From Xenococcaceae cyanobacterium MO_167.B27 (GTDB taxonomy: Bacteria; Cyanobacteriota; Cyanobacteriia; Cyanobacteriales; Xenococcaceae): a stretch of 53,369 bases of DNA. Positions within the stretch are counted from its first letter, which is position 1, and each line of letters begins with the position of its first letter. The translations under genes were made by a program, and so were the position numbers. Location: contig JASJCP010000018.1 of the NCBI GenBank assembly GCA_030065935.1, forward strand, positions 1-53,369, written 5' to 3'. This document shows positions 35,485 to 44,720 of the stretch, piece by piece. The notes under the pieces were generated by a model that saw nothing but the letters and a program-made list of their open reading frames with translations, was not told where the DNA came from and made no database searches.

Positions 35485-38400
35485 CTATGCTTGTGGAAGT
35501 TGTTTGCGAGGAGAACGTTTCTTTCTACGTAACCCTTTCAATCCCTGAGTAATGTCATCAACAAAGGTATAAACGATGGGAATCACAATTAGAGTCAGCA
35601 GGGTAGAGACAGTCAATCCCCCTAAAATTACTGTAGCAATAGGTGAATAAGCATCCATGCCAGTTTCGGGATAAAAAGCCAACCGCACGATCACAATCAT
35701 GGTAGTTAGCGTGGTCATAAAGATTGCTTTGAGTCGCACTGGTCCAGCTTGGCGTATGGCTTCTGCTCTGGGAACACCCTCTTGTCGCTTGGTTAAAATC
35801 AACTCCAGTAAAAGAATAGCTGCGGAAACGGAAATACCAGAGAGAATAATAATTCCCAAAATGGAAACAGTTGAAAGGGTTTGTTTTGCCAATAATAATG
35901 CGCCAAATACTCCAATTAACTGTAAAGGAATAGATAGCATCATTACTAATGGTTGGATAAACGAGCCAAACTGAATAACTAGGATTAGGTAAATCAATAT
36001 TATGGAAACGATTAAACCTTTGAGGAGACGATCAAATTCAATCATCATATCGGTCATATCGCCCATAGAATCTAAGCCGTAACCAGGAGGGAAATCAAGC
36101 TCTGCTCCCGCCCGCATAGCGATCGCCATTGATAAATCCATTGAGGCGGGACTTGACTTACGATAGTAACCATTAACGTAAACTACCCGCTTGCCGTTAA
36201 CGTGTTCGATTAGAGTAGGACCATATTCTCTTTTTAAAGTAGCAACGGTACTTAAGGGTACTTGCTGTCCGTTAGGTGTAGTAATATAGGTCGATGCTAA
36301 ATTCTGAGAGAAAAGGCGATCGCTTTCTTGGTAACGGACTAAAATGGAATTCTGTCTCAGATTAGGTCGATTATAGTATTTACGAGTAAATCCGCCATTG
36401 AGAGCGTAACGAGCTTGTTCGGCTACTTCTTCAATGTTTAAGCCCAATTCCTGGGCGCGACGACGATCTACTTGTAATTGATATTCTGGTTGAGATAAAG
36501 CTGAACTAGTATGAGCCATTACTAGCCCTGGAGTATCTTGAGCAATCTCTAATACTTGGTTTGCCAGTCTATGTAATAGGTCTAAATCTTCTCCATATAC
36601 CGCAATTTGAATCGGTGCAGCAGAAGTAGCCATTACATCTACACCCATTTCTTTAATAGCAATACGCCTTAAACCAGGAATGGTGCGACGGGCTTTAGCT
36701 TCTACCCCATCCATAACCTGCCAAATATCCCGTTCTCGTTCGTTTAAATCTTTAAGAGTGACGATTGCTGAAGCTGTATTAACGCTACCCATACTGTAGC
36801 CACTAAAGTAGGTACTGTTGCGAGTAATTTCAAAGCCAACATTAGAGGAAACTTTTTCGATTTCGGGTTGTTCAAGTAAGATTGACTCAAACTGTTGGGC
36901 AACTTGGTCTGTTTTACTAAAAGATGCTCCTGCTTCTAATTCGATGGTAGCAACAAATTGCCCCGAATCTCCCAAGGGCATCATTTCTTGAGGAATCAAC
37001 GGATAAAGGGCAAAAGCTAAAACAATGGTCGCAGCAGCGATCGCTAGAGTGACTTCCCGATTTTTTAGGCAGATATCTAATAACCAGCCATAACCCTTTT
37101 CTAATGCCTGAAAACTGTAACGGAAAGGAGATAGTAACCACTGTAACCATGTCTTGCGATTTCCTTTTCGTTCCCCAATGGGTTTGAGGAAAAAAGCAGC
37201 CAATAGGGGAATTAAAGTAATAGAAACGATTAACGAGGCGATAAAGGCAAATACCATAGGCAATATTAGCCCTTCAAACATCAACCCCGTCAAGCCTCCT
37301 GAAAGAATAGTAGGGATTAAGGCTGCAATCATTACACAGCTAGCAGCAGCACTGGCTAAAAATACTTCTCCCGTACCCTGAATGGCTGCCTGTCGGGGTG
37401 TTTTACCTTCTTTAAGCTTGCGATCAATCGAGTCAATAACAATAATCGAATCATCTACTAATTTCCCAATTGCCATCATCATCCCTACCAAAGTTGAAGA
37501 GTTGAGGGACATTGAAATGGGAATAAAGGGTAGCATGGAAAGAGCGAGAGTAGTAGGAATAGAAATCATCACAATCGCTGTTGCCCGAAAATCCTCTAAA
37601 AATAGCAGGATAACTAACCCCGCCAATGCCACACTAATTAGTAATTCTCCCGTAGTGCTATCTTTAATCAACTCTACTAAAAAGGAGTTGTCATAAGCTT
37701 CTTCAAACTCTAACCCTGGATACTGCGCCTTAATTTTTTCCAGTTCTTTTCTAACCCTAGCAATTACTTGAGGAGAACTAGAGTCGGGTTTTTGAATTAC
37801 GTTAACTGCTAAAGCGGGTTCACCGTTGTAACGATAGGCACTGCGACGCTCTTCATAGGTATCTTTTACCTCGGCAACATCTCTAACATAGACAATCTGT
37901 CCTCCCATTTCTAAAATAGGATAATTCCTTACTACCTGGGCATTGAGAGCGCGGTCGTCCGCCCGTACTAAAATTTCCTTTTCTCCTTGAGTTAATACAC
38001 CTGCACCCTTACTGACATTATTAGCATCGATCGCATCCCTTAATTGAAGAATAGAAAGTCCGTAAGCTGCTAGTTTCTGGCGATCGACAATTACCTGTAG
38101 CTGTCGCCGATATCCCCCCGTAATGTAAACCGATTGTACATCCTGAACTTGAGTCAGGCGATCGACCAATGTATTATCGGCAAATTCCCTTAACTTCACT
38201 AAATCCCAACCTTCTCCCTTGAGTGCCAAAGTTAAAACGGGACGGTTTAAAGGATCGATGGGTAGCACCCAATAGGAACGGGTATTGATGCCATCTAGGG
38301 GCAAGTCTTCCTCCGCCGATTTCATTACGCTTTGAACATCCCGAACTGCCTTATCAACATCTCCACCCCAAGCAAACTGCACCGTTACCAGAGATAAATC

Positions 38401-38664
38401 CTGTTGGGAACTAGAACGCACGAAACGTACCCCATCCAGAACAGTCATGCGTTGCTCGATGGGTTTACTGATATAGGTTTCTACCTCCATCGGCGAAGAA
38501 CCAGGAGTCCTGGTAATTACTGCTACCAAGGGACTCTGAACGTAGGGCATCATCCGCACGGGAATGATAATTAAGGTTAGGACAGAAAGAATCAGCACCC
38601 CAATATAGAGGGCTACAGTAATAACGGGGTTGCGGATTGACCAACGGGTGAAAAAAATTTTCAT
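35485..38664 (-). CDS. RND-family efflux permease
   Basis: The 1059 residues have the RND layout: an N-terminal helix (about 13-35), a large periplasmic loop, helices 2-6, a second large loop and helices 8-12 (two-fold repeat). TM4 reads GKLVDDSIIVIDSIDRKLKEG, with the two aspartates of the proton relay of hydrophobe/amphiphile exporters (HAE-type), not the variant typical of CusA metal pumps. Metal or organic substrate therefore stays open. It follows the lipoprotein and adaptor genes (52 and about 590 bases) on the same strand. No outer-membrane partner gene was seen. Confidence 0.9.
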   Translation of the reverse strand: MKIFFTRWSIRNPVITVALYIGVLILSVLTLIIIPVRMMPYVQSPLVAVITRTPGSSPMEVETYISKPIEQRMTVLDGVRFVRSSSQQDLSLVTVQFAWGGDVDKAVRDVQSVMKSAEEDLPLDGINTRSYWVLPIDPLNRPVLTLALKGEGWDLVKLREFADNTLVDRLTQVQDVQSVYITGGYRRQLQVIVDRQKLAAYGLSILQLRDAIDANNVSKGAGVLTQGEKEILVRADDRALNAQVVRNYPILEMGGQIVYVRDVAEVKDTYEERRSAYRYNGEPALAVNVIQKPDSSSPQVIARVRKELEKIKAQYPGLEFEEAYDNSFLVELIKDSTTGELLISVALAGLVILLFLEDFRATAIVMISIPTTLALSMLPFIPISMSLNSSTLVGMMMAIGKLVDDSIIVIDSIDRKLKEGKTPRQAAIQGTGEVFLASAAASCVMIAALIPTILSGGLTGLMFEGLILPMVFAFIASLIVSITLIPLLAAFFLKPIGERKGNRKTWLQWLLSPFRYSFQALEKGYGWLLDICLKNREVTLAIAAATIVLAFALYPLIPQEMMPLGDSGQFVATIELEAGASFSKTDQVAQQFESILLEQPEIEKVSSNVGFEITRNSTYFSGYSMGSVNTASAIVTLKDLNERERDIWQVMDGVEAKARRTIPGLRRIAIKEMGVDVMATSAAPIQIAVYGEDLDLLHRLANQVLEIAQDTPGLVMAHTSSALSQPEYQLQVDRRRAQELGLNIEEVAEQARYALNGGFTRKYYNRPNLRQNSILVRYQESDRLFSQNLASTYITTPNGQQVPLSTVATLKREYGPTLIEHVNGKRVVYVNGYYRKSSPASMDLSMAIAMRAGAELDFPPGYGLDSMGDMTDMMIEFDRLLKGLIVSIILIYLILVIQFGSFIQPLVMMLSIPLQLIGVFGALLLAKQTLSTVSILGIIILSGISVSAAILLLELILTKRQEGVPRAEAIRQAGPVRLKAIFMTTLTTMIVIVRLAFYPETGMDAYSPIATVILGGLTVSTLLTLIVIPIVYTFVDDITQGLKGLRRKKRSPRKQLPQA

Positions 38665-38715
38665 AGGGTGGAGACTTAGGAAGAATTAGATAGCTTTGCT
38701 AGATAGAAAATCAAA

Positions 38716-39150
38716 CTATTTCACTTCAAAGGTAAATTCTTGTTGAGCCTGATATTGAGAGTCTTTAACGCTGGCAACTACGTTCCAAGTTCCCTGCATT
38801 CCAAAATAAGTAGTAGCTTTAAAACGTCCTGGTTCATCTGCGAGTTGAACTTCTACCTTGCCAATCATGTCTTCCATACCGTCCATTGGCATAGTCGCGC
38901 TGACATCTAAGCTTTCTACTTTTACTGGATTGCCATTGCTATCTACCACTTCTAAAATCATTTCCGCATTACCCATCGGAATTTCTGTTTGAGGATCGGG
39001 GCTGACTAAATTTACAGTAGCGGTACTGGCTTGTTTATTTTGTGCCTTTTCCGTTGGAGCAGTAGAGGTGACGTTATTATCACTTTGAGCGGGACTACAA
39101 GCGATCGCTAAAATACTCAAAGGAAGTAAGATTAAGATTAGTTTTTTCAT
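38716..39150 (-). CDS. Lipoprotein with FixH/YtkA-like domain
   Basis: The 144 residues carry a lipoprotein signal (LSILAIACSP, Cys near 18). The rest is one domain: LVSPDPQTEIPMGNAEMILEVVD, SLDVSATMPMDGMEDM, GRFKATTYFGMQGTWNVVASVKD. This matches the last 100 residues of the adjacent adaptor and the YtkA/FixH-like beta fold. Met-rich turns (ATMPMDGMEDM) are candidate Cu(I) ligands. It sits between adaptor and permease, so it probably serves the same efflux complex. Confidence 0.75.
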   Translation of the reverse strand: MKKLILILLPLSILAIACSPAQSDNNVTSTAPTEKAQNKQASTATVNLVSPDPQTEIPMGNAEMILEVVDSNGNPVKVESLDVSATMPMDGMEDMIGKVEVQLADEPGRFKATTYFGMQGTWNVVASVKDSQYQAQQEFTFEVK

Positions 39151-39256
39151 GGTTGGTGCTTTCTGTTAATAGATAAAAATTTGCATTGGTAAACTGTCCC
39201 TGGCTGGAATAGTTTGTTTTATGGACTGAGGGGAAAACTTTGGCAGCTTTGAGTCG

Positions 39257-41050
39257 CTACTGAACTTTGATGGTAAACTCTTGCTTACCTTTATTTTTGG
39301 GGTCTTTAACCTGGGCGGTAATCGTCCAGTCCCCTTTCATACTGAGATAGGTATCCGCTTTAAACCTACCTGGCTTACCGTCTGGCTGAACTTCTACTGG
39401 GGCGGTCATCGGTGCCATATTTTTCATGGGCATGGACGCGCTCATCTCTAGGTCTTTAATATCTAATGGTTGACCTTGAGCATCCTTAACTTCGATTACC
39501 AGTTGAGCATCACCCATTGTCACTTTATTATTGTCGGGACTGACTAACTGGATTTGAATGTCTTGAGTAGCAGCTTTATTAGTTGCGATAGGTTGTTCGG
39601 ACTGGTTAATTACCACTACGGTCGCATTTTCTACCAAGCGATTCTGTCCCGAAGTTACTACTGCTTGTCCCGACTCTAAACCACTGGTAACTTCTACCCT
39701 GTCCCCTGTTGATATTCCCAAAGTAACTGGTTGGGCTGTTACCGTATCTCCTTCCACTATCCAAACTGAAGGCTGGTCTTGAAATTCCACTACCGCAGCT
39801 TGAGGGATAGTAATCGCATTTGGTTTACGGGCGGTGACAATCTTCATTTCGAGGAACTTACCAGAAAGTAATTGTCCGTCGGGATTATCGATAACCGCTT
39901 CTACCGTTACCGTGCGAGTTTGATTGTTAGCTTGGGGAAAGATGCTGGTAATTTTACCTTTAATGGGGGGAATATTACTGCCAGGAACATTAGCAATCAC
40001 TGTTGTCCCAGGGCGAATATTAACCACATCTCTTTGAGCGACGTTAGCCTGTAAGCGAACCCGATTGTAGTTGCCGATTTTAACAATGCTCATACTCGGT
40101 TGAACCACTACTCCAGGATCGACGTTACGTTCTTGTACTATTCCTGAAATGGGAGAAGTAATGGTCGTGTAACCCTGCATCACTTTGGCAGTATCGACTT
40201 TAGCTTTAGCCTGATTAACTTTGGCGCGGTTATTAGTTACCTGAGCTTCCATCCGCGCCAATTTTACCCATGCTTGCTTGAGAGCAGCTTTTTTACTTCT
40301 GACTTCGCTATCGACTATATCAAACTCATCTTGGGAAATCACCCCATCCTTAACCAGTTTCGCGAATCGGTCTTTTTTCAAGTTTAGATAGGCTAAATCA
40401 GCTTCAATTTGCTCGATCGCGCTTTTTTGTTCGTCCACCTCAATGTTGCTCATTTCCAGAGCAGTTTCCATTGTATTCGCTTCTGCTATTGCCTCTGCAA
40501 CTCCTGTTGTCAACTCAGAAGCATCTAGAATCGCTATGGGCTGTCCTGCGGTAACGCGGTTGCCTGGATAGACTGAGTAGTTAGTTAGTTGTCCCGCTAC
40601 ACGGGGATAAACTATAATTTCTTCATAGGGTTTAATCGTTCCTGTATAGCTAACGCTGGCTTCTAACACCTGGGGTTTGACAGTTTCTACTCGCACAGGA
40701 TTGGGATTAAACGAACCATCTACCGCCATCATCTCATCGTGAGACATACTGCCATGATCCATTTCTTCCATCCCTGCCATCGAGCTAGAAGGTTTGAGGT
40801 GGTTGGTCAACACCAAAATATTTCCTGTCAGCAGAGCGAAAACTCCAAGTCCTAAAAGGGTTTTACCTAGTTTAAAACTAGAGGTTGATTCTTGCTGAGG
40901 AGCGGTTTCTGTTATTTTTTCTAGCTCGACAGTTGAAGGATACGTAACCTCTTCGGTTACGCGATCAGATTTTAAAGAATCTTCTGGCGAGTTCTCATTG
41001 TCATCTGACATTGAACCTTGAGTTTTTGTAGGATTTGCGGTCATGGGCAA
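39257..41050 (-). CDS. RND periplasmic adaptor fused to a FixH/YtkA-like domain
   Basis: The 597 residues begin with a charged region, an anchor helix (63-83), and a Met/His/Asp cluster (91-108: MAGMEEMDHGSMSHDEMM). The membrane-fusion core follows: barrel/lipoyl half TIKPYEEIIVYPRVAGQL, a long hairpin helix, TTITSPISGIVQERNVDPG, and the beta-barrel (PGTTVIANVPG). The last 110 residues (about 488-597) repeat the FixH/YtkA-like domain of the downstream lipoprotein. Such fusions are unusual in length (typical adaptors are 350-420). The Met/His cluster resembles copper-binding stretches. First gene of the adaptor-lipoprotein-permease cluster. Confidence 0.85.
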   Translation of the reverse strand: MPMTANPTKTQGSMSDDNENSPEDSLKSDRVTEEVTYPSTVELEKITETAPQQESTSSFKLGKTLLGLGVFALLTGNILVLTNHLKPSSSMAGMEEMDHGSMSHDEMMAVDGSFNPNPVRVETVKPQVLEASVSYTGTIKPYEEIIVYPRVAGQLTNYSVYPGNRVTAGQPIAILDASELTTGVAEAIAEANTMETALEMSNIEVDEQKSAIEQIEADLAYLNLKKDRFAKLVKDGVISQDEFDIVDSEVRSKKAALKQAWVKLARMEAQVTNNRAKVNQAKAKVDTAKVMQGYTTITSPISGIVQERNVDPGVVVQPSMSIVKIGNYNRVRLQANVAQRDVVNIRPGTTVIANVPGSNIPPIKGKITSIFPQANNQTRTVTVEAVIDNPDGQLLSGKFLEMKIVTARKPNAITIPQAAVVEFQDQPSVWIVEGDTVTAQPVTLGISTGDRVEVTSGLESGQAVVTSGQNRLVENATVVVINQSEQPIATNKAATQDIQIQLVSPDNNKVTMGDAQLVIEVKDAQGQPLDIKDLEMSASMPMKNMAPMTAPVEVQPDGKPGRFKADTYLSMKGDWTITAQVKDPKNKGKQEFTIKVQ

Positions 41051-41244
41051 AGTTTCAGGTTAAAGTCGTATCTTTAAACCAAGATGACACAAGAGTATTA
41101 AATCAGTATGAAATCTCTTTTTATTTTCTTTTTGATACACATAAGTATCAGAATAAATAGCTGTGTTCGTATTAATTAGTGCACATTTTTCTTCGTAGAG
41201 AAGTTATGCGGTTATCCTTATCACTCTTTAAATTTATAAATTAT

Positions 41245-41544
41245 TTATTTTGTAATAGGAACAAGATCGATTTTTACCTCTCGATTTAAAGCATTAGCAA
41301 TACGCCCCAACATTGAAAGAGAATGTCCTTCATAATCTGCATCTTCCAAACGAGAAATGACTGACTGCGTAGTATTAATCATCTTGGCGAGTTCTTTCTG
41401 ACTTAATCCTGCTTCGGTACGAGCATCGTAAATCAACTGTGCCACATGAGCGTTAATAGTTGCTTGTTCGCATAACTCTCGTAATTCAGAGTCATCGCCT
41501 ATCATATTATCGAGAATTTTAATTCCATCGCTTGTTTTAGCCAT
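41245..41544 (-). CDS. higA: HigA-like XRE antitoxin
   Basis: The 99 residues have the helix-turn-helix GLSQKELAKMINTTQSVISRLED, followed by HSLSMLGRIANALN as in XRE/HigA proteins. It would bind the operon promoter and neutralise the preceding toxin. It starts within the last 8 bases of the toxin gene, so the two are translationally coupled. Confidence 0.85.
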   Translation of the reverse strand: MAKTSDGIKILDNMIGDDSELRELCEQATINAHVAQLIYDARTEAGLSQKELAKMINTTQSVISRLEDADYEGHSLSMLGRIANALNREVKIDLVPITK

Positions 41545-41932
41545 TATTAGTTATTTCTCCTGTATAGGTATATTTTTCTGGGTTTTGTTCAAACTTCTTT
41601 TTTCTTCTAATTGCTAGCTCAATATCCTTACTTGGCACGGCTGATGTTTTTTTAATAATAGAGTGATTAAGGACTGCAATATCTTTTCCATTAAAGAAAT
41701 AAAGTATTCGATATTGAGTATTCATGTGTTTAGCTCTTAATTCGTATATGCCATCACGCAAGTAATCTGCTGCTGGTCTGCGTAATTCATGCCCCGTACT
41801 ACTCAACTGACGAATTCTACCAACACATTTAGCAAATCCTTTGCGGTTTTTGCTCTTTAAATTATTGAGCCAGTCAATTACGGGAACATCACCTTCTTTT
41901 TCTTGATAAAACAGTATTGAAGTTGTTGGCAC
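41537..41932 (-). CDS. higB: HigB/Gp49-like RelE-superfamily toxin
   Basis: The 131-residue product of a GTG start has the Gp49/HigB pattern: PVIDWLNNLKSKNRKGFAKCVGRIRQL, the basic DGIYELRAKHMNTQYRILYFF and VLNHSIIKKTS, ending in the IRRKKKF helix. These are ribosome-dependent RNase toxins. The toxin-first order and overlap with the XRE gene are typical of higBA. A 57-codon unrecognised frame (41878-42051, minus) partly overlaps its start and could be debris from an older gene. Confidence 0.85.
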   Translation of the reverse strand: MPTTSILFYQEKEGDVPVIDWLNNLKSKNRKGFAKCVGRIRQLSSTGHELRRPAADYLRDGIYELRAKHMNTQYRILYFFNGKDIAVLNHSIIKKTSAVPSKDIELAIRRKKKFEQNPEKYTYTGEITNNG

Positions 41933-42096
41933 AGTATATGGATATTTTCGATAGCAATATTGCGATATTTAATTATATACTTTCCATCTAATAATTTTTG
42001 AGTAATTAAGCGATCGCACGTTCTTAATTCATCCTGATTTAACAATCTCATGGCATTATAAAGAGTTGTTTATAATCAGATAGCATATAGTCATAA

Positions 42097-42783
42097 ATGA
42101 GAATATTGCTAGTTGAAGATGAACCAGATTTAGGGGCTGCGATTAAGCAGAGTTTAAACCACAGTAATCACGTTGTAGATTGGGCATTAGACGGTCTTGA
42201 TGCTTGGGATTATTTCAAGCTGAAAGAATATCATCTGGGAATTTTTGACTGGCTATTACCTGGAATATCGGGAATAGAATTAACCAAGCGGATTCGGCAA
42301 CAGCAAAAGCCTTTACCCATAATGATGCTGACCGCAAAAGACAGCATGGAGGAAAAAATAGCTGGCTTAGATGCAGGAGCAGATGATTATCTAGTTAAAC
42401 CTTTTGATATGCCCGAACTGCTAGCAAGATTGAGGGCTTTGCAAAGAAGAACTCCCCAATTACAACCCCGACGGTTACAGGTGGGCAACCTTAGCTTAGA
42501 TTACGCTACCAATACCTTTTGGTTGCAAGAAGAATCGGGAGAAAAGCAGGTATTGCTCACAAAAAAAGAATTCCAGTTACTAGAGTATTTTATGCAGCAC
42601 CCCGAACAAATCGTTACCAGCGAACAGCTATTGGATCGCTTATGGGAATTTGGTGCAGAACCACCCAGTAATGTAGTAGCAGCCCAGATATGTTTGTTAA
42701 GGCGCAAGTTAACCAAGTATGGATGCCATGAGATGTTAGAAACCGTCTACGGCTTGGGTTATCGTTTCAAGCCTCCAGCATAA
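42097..42783 (+). CDS. OmpR-family response regulator, RppA/NrsR-like
   Basis: The 228 residues have a receiver domain (acidic D9/D11, phosphoacceptor D51 in IFDWLLPG, T79 and K101 in LVKPFD) and an OmpR winged helix (VLLTKKEFQLLEYFMQHPE, VVAAQICLLRRKL, ETVYGLGYRFKPP). It is closest in memory to cyanobacterial RppA/NrsR, which control redox or nickel responses. It is followed 28 bases later by the kinase gene, a normal two-component operon. Target promoters were not recognised. Confidence 0.85.
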   Translation: MRILLVEDEPDLGAAIKQSLNHSNHVVDWALDGLDAWDYFKLKEYHLGIFDWLLPGISGIELTKRIRQQQKPLPIMMLTAKDSMEEKIAGLDAGADDYLVKPFDMPELLARLRALQRRTPQLQPRRLQVGNLSLDYATNTFWLQEESGEKQVLLTKKEFQLLEYFMQHPEQIVTSEQLLDRLWEFGAEPPSNVVAAQICLLRRKLTKYGCHEMLETVYGLGYRFKPPA

Positions 42784-42811
42784 TGGGAAATCTTTGAGTT
42801 AACCTTTTGAT

Positions 42812-44161
42812 GTGAAGCAAAACCGACTTTTTTCGCGATCGCGCTGGCGACTGGCTAGCTGGTATGCAGCAATACTTAGTATAGTTCTATTGATTTGCGC
42901 TTTAGGGGTGTACGAAGCAGTTGCCCACGCCCATCGAATTACCATCAACCAGGAATTAAAATCGGTAGCGGGAACTCTACACGATAGCCTATTACCCGTT
43001 CTTGAGCAGCCAGGAAAAATAGAACCTGAAGTAAAAGAGTTATTACCTAATACCTGCCTCGTCGAAACAGACTGTTACAATTCTGACCGTTTTCAATCTT
43101 TGCGGTTAGGAGTAATCGGGCAAGATAAATATTATCTACGTTTGTTTGCTCTTTCGGGCGATTTGGTAGCAGTAGCAGGGATGCAGCCCGAACTACCCCA
43201 GGTATTTGATCGCGAGAAATGGAAAACTTTAATTGATGCTGAGGGTATTCGCTATCAACAAATTTCTTTTCTTCTACACACTCAACAGGGTAAGAACTGG
43301 GGTTATCTTCAAGTTGGCAGAAGTCTCCAGGATTTTGATACTTATCTTGCTAATGTCAGATGGGTACTGTTACTAGGAGTACCTTTAGTTGTGTTATTGG
43401 TAGCAGGTGCTAGCTGGTGGTTATCGGGATTAGCCATACGTCCAATTTATCAGTCCTATCAGCAAATGCAGCAGTTTACAGCCGATGCTGCCCACGAACT
43501 AAGAACTCCTTTGGCAGCCATTCAAGCAACGGCTCAATCGAATCTCATGCTGCCCAATCTATCTGAGAGTAAAGCAAAAGATACCCTAAAAAACATAGTC
43601 AAACAGAACAAGCGGTTATCTTATTTGGTAGCAGATTTATTGACCCTGTGTCGAATTGATGGAGAAATAAGCAGCAACACCTCTAATAAAAAAAGAGAAA
43701 AAGTTACTCTGGCAAACTTAATTATTGAGGTAGAAGAAGATTTAGCAGCTTTGGCAATGGCTTCAGAAATTGAGCTTAGTTCCCAGATAAAAGTATCTCA
43801 ACCTGTAGAGATAATGGGCGATCGCCAACAGCTATATCGTCTAATTACTAATTTGGTTACTAACGCGATTCAATACACCCCAGCAGGAGGGCAAGTCACG
43901 ATCGGTCTGACAGAAGAACATCATCAGGCGGTCATTTCTGTTCGAGATACGGGTATTGGTATTGCTAAAAACGAACAAAAGCGTATCTTTGACCGTTTCT
44001 ATCGCGTAGATAAAGCTCGTTCCAGAAGTAAAGGTGGCTCTGGACTTGGATTAGCTATTGCCAAGGCGATCGCCTTGGCTCATCAAGGTAGTATTCAGGT
44101 TGAAAGCAAGATTGGGAAGGGAAGTATCTTAACAATTAGACTACCTAAAAAAACTAATTAG
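42812..44161 (+). CDS. Sensor histidine kinase, RppB/NrsS-like
   Basis: A GTG start gives 449 residues. Helices at about 16-38 and 184-206 bracket an extracytoplasmic domain of about 145 residues with two cysteines (C82, C88). There is no clear HAMP. The phosphoacceptor H228 is in AAHELRTPLAAIQ, followed by N-box NLVTNAIQYTP, DTGIGI and GGSGLGLAI. The outer domain with its cysteine pair could bind a metal. The tail overlaps the convergent cupredoxin gene by 8 bases. Confidence 0.85.
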   Translation: MKQNRLFSRSRWRLASWYAAILSIVLLICALGVYEAVAHAHRITINQELKSVAGTLHDSLLPVLEQPGKIEPEVKELLPNTCLVETDCYNSDRFQSLRLGVIGQDKYYLRLFALSGDLVAVAGMQPELPQVFDREKWKTLIDAEGIRYQQISFLLHTQQGKNWGYLQVGRSLQDFDTYLANVRWVLLLGVPLVVLLVAGASWWLSGLAIRPIYQSYQQMQQFTADAAHELRTPLAAIQATAQSNLMLPNLSESKAKDTLKNIVKQNKRLSYLVADLLTLCRIDGEISSNTSNKKREKVTLANLIIEVEEDLAALAMASEIELSSQIKVSQPVEIMGDRQQLYRLITNLVTNAIQYTPAGGQVTIGLTEEHHQAVISVRDTGIGIAKNEQKRIFDRFYRVDKARSRSKGGSGLGLAIAKAIALAHQGSIQVESKIGKGSILTIRLPKKTN

Positions 44162-44663
44162 GTTCTTGTACTTTGACAACTCCTCTAAACATATTCATAC
44201 CACAGTGAAAGGTATATTCTCCTGCTTGAGTAGGAGTAAATTCTACAGAAGTTGTTTTGTTTAGTTGTAAGTCAAGGGCTTTATGAAAATCAGGTAATAA
44301 GACTTTTTCTAAGCAACTACTAGGATCTTTACGCAGGAAATTCAGCCGTACAGGTTGACCTGAATTGACCACAATCCTATCAGGTTTATAGCCTCCATCA
44401 ACCAGGATTTCTAGTTCTTGAATACCTTGACTGGTAATAGTTCGTTGAGATTTAGTTTTACTGAATAAAAACCACCAACCTTCAGCTCCAATCAACCCTA
44501 AACCTCCTAATGTTACTAATAGTTTTAAAGATAAAGGTTGTTCAATACGATAAAATTTCGATGTTGATTTTACTTGAGCATGAGAAACTTGTGCCGAAGC
44601 AAATATTAAACCCAAACTCAAGAGAAAAGTGAAAAGCATTTTCTTTTGATTCATTTTAATCAC
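44154..44663 (-). CDS. Cupredoxin-domain protein
   Basis: The 169 residues contain a signal peptide or anchor (9-28), a second hydrophobic stretch (45-67) and a C-terminal cupredoxin-like beta sandwich (about 84-169). Candidate copper ligands are C117 (SSCLEK), H127 (PDFHKAL), H153 and C154 (TFHCGMNMFRG) and M156/M158. The pattern matches Cupredoxin_1-type proteins. It lies 57 bases downstream of copA and would handle copper at the membrane. Confidence 0.8.
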   Translation of the reverse strand: MIKMNQKKMLFTFLLSLGLIFASAQVSHAQVKSTSKFYRIEQPLSLKLLVTLGGLGLIGAEGWWFLFSKTKSQRTITSQGIQELEILVDGGYKPDRIVVNSGQPVRLNFLRKDPSSCLEKVLLPDFHKALDLQLNKTTSVEFTPTQAGEYTFHCGMNMFRGVVKVQEPN

Positions 44664-44720
44664 CTAATAATTAACTACAAAATCAGTGATACGCCTAGAT
44701 TATTGGGTAATTGTCATGAG

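Noticed and set aside
36917-37150. Minus-strand frame inside the RND gene
   Set aside because: It is an out-of-frame reading of the RND gene, rich in Ser/Arg, with no support.
41131-41150. TGATAC-ACATAA-GTATCA as a terminator or operator
   Set aside because: Only a 6-bp stem, and the run after it is A-rich on the minus strand, so no clear role. Left as a weak inverted repeat.
41878-42051. 57-codon minus-strand frame overlapping the higB start
   Set aside because: No known family, overlaps a better gene, and no ribosome site; at most debris.
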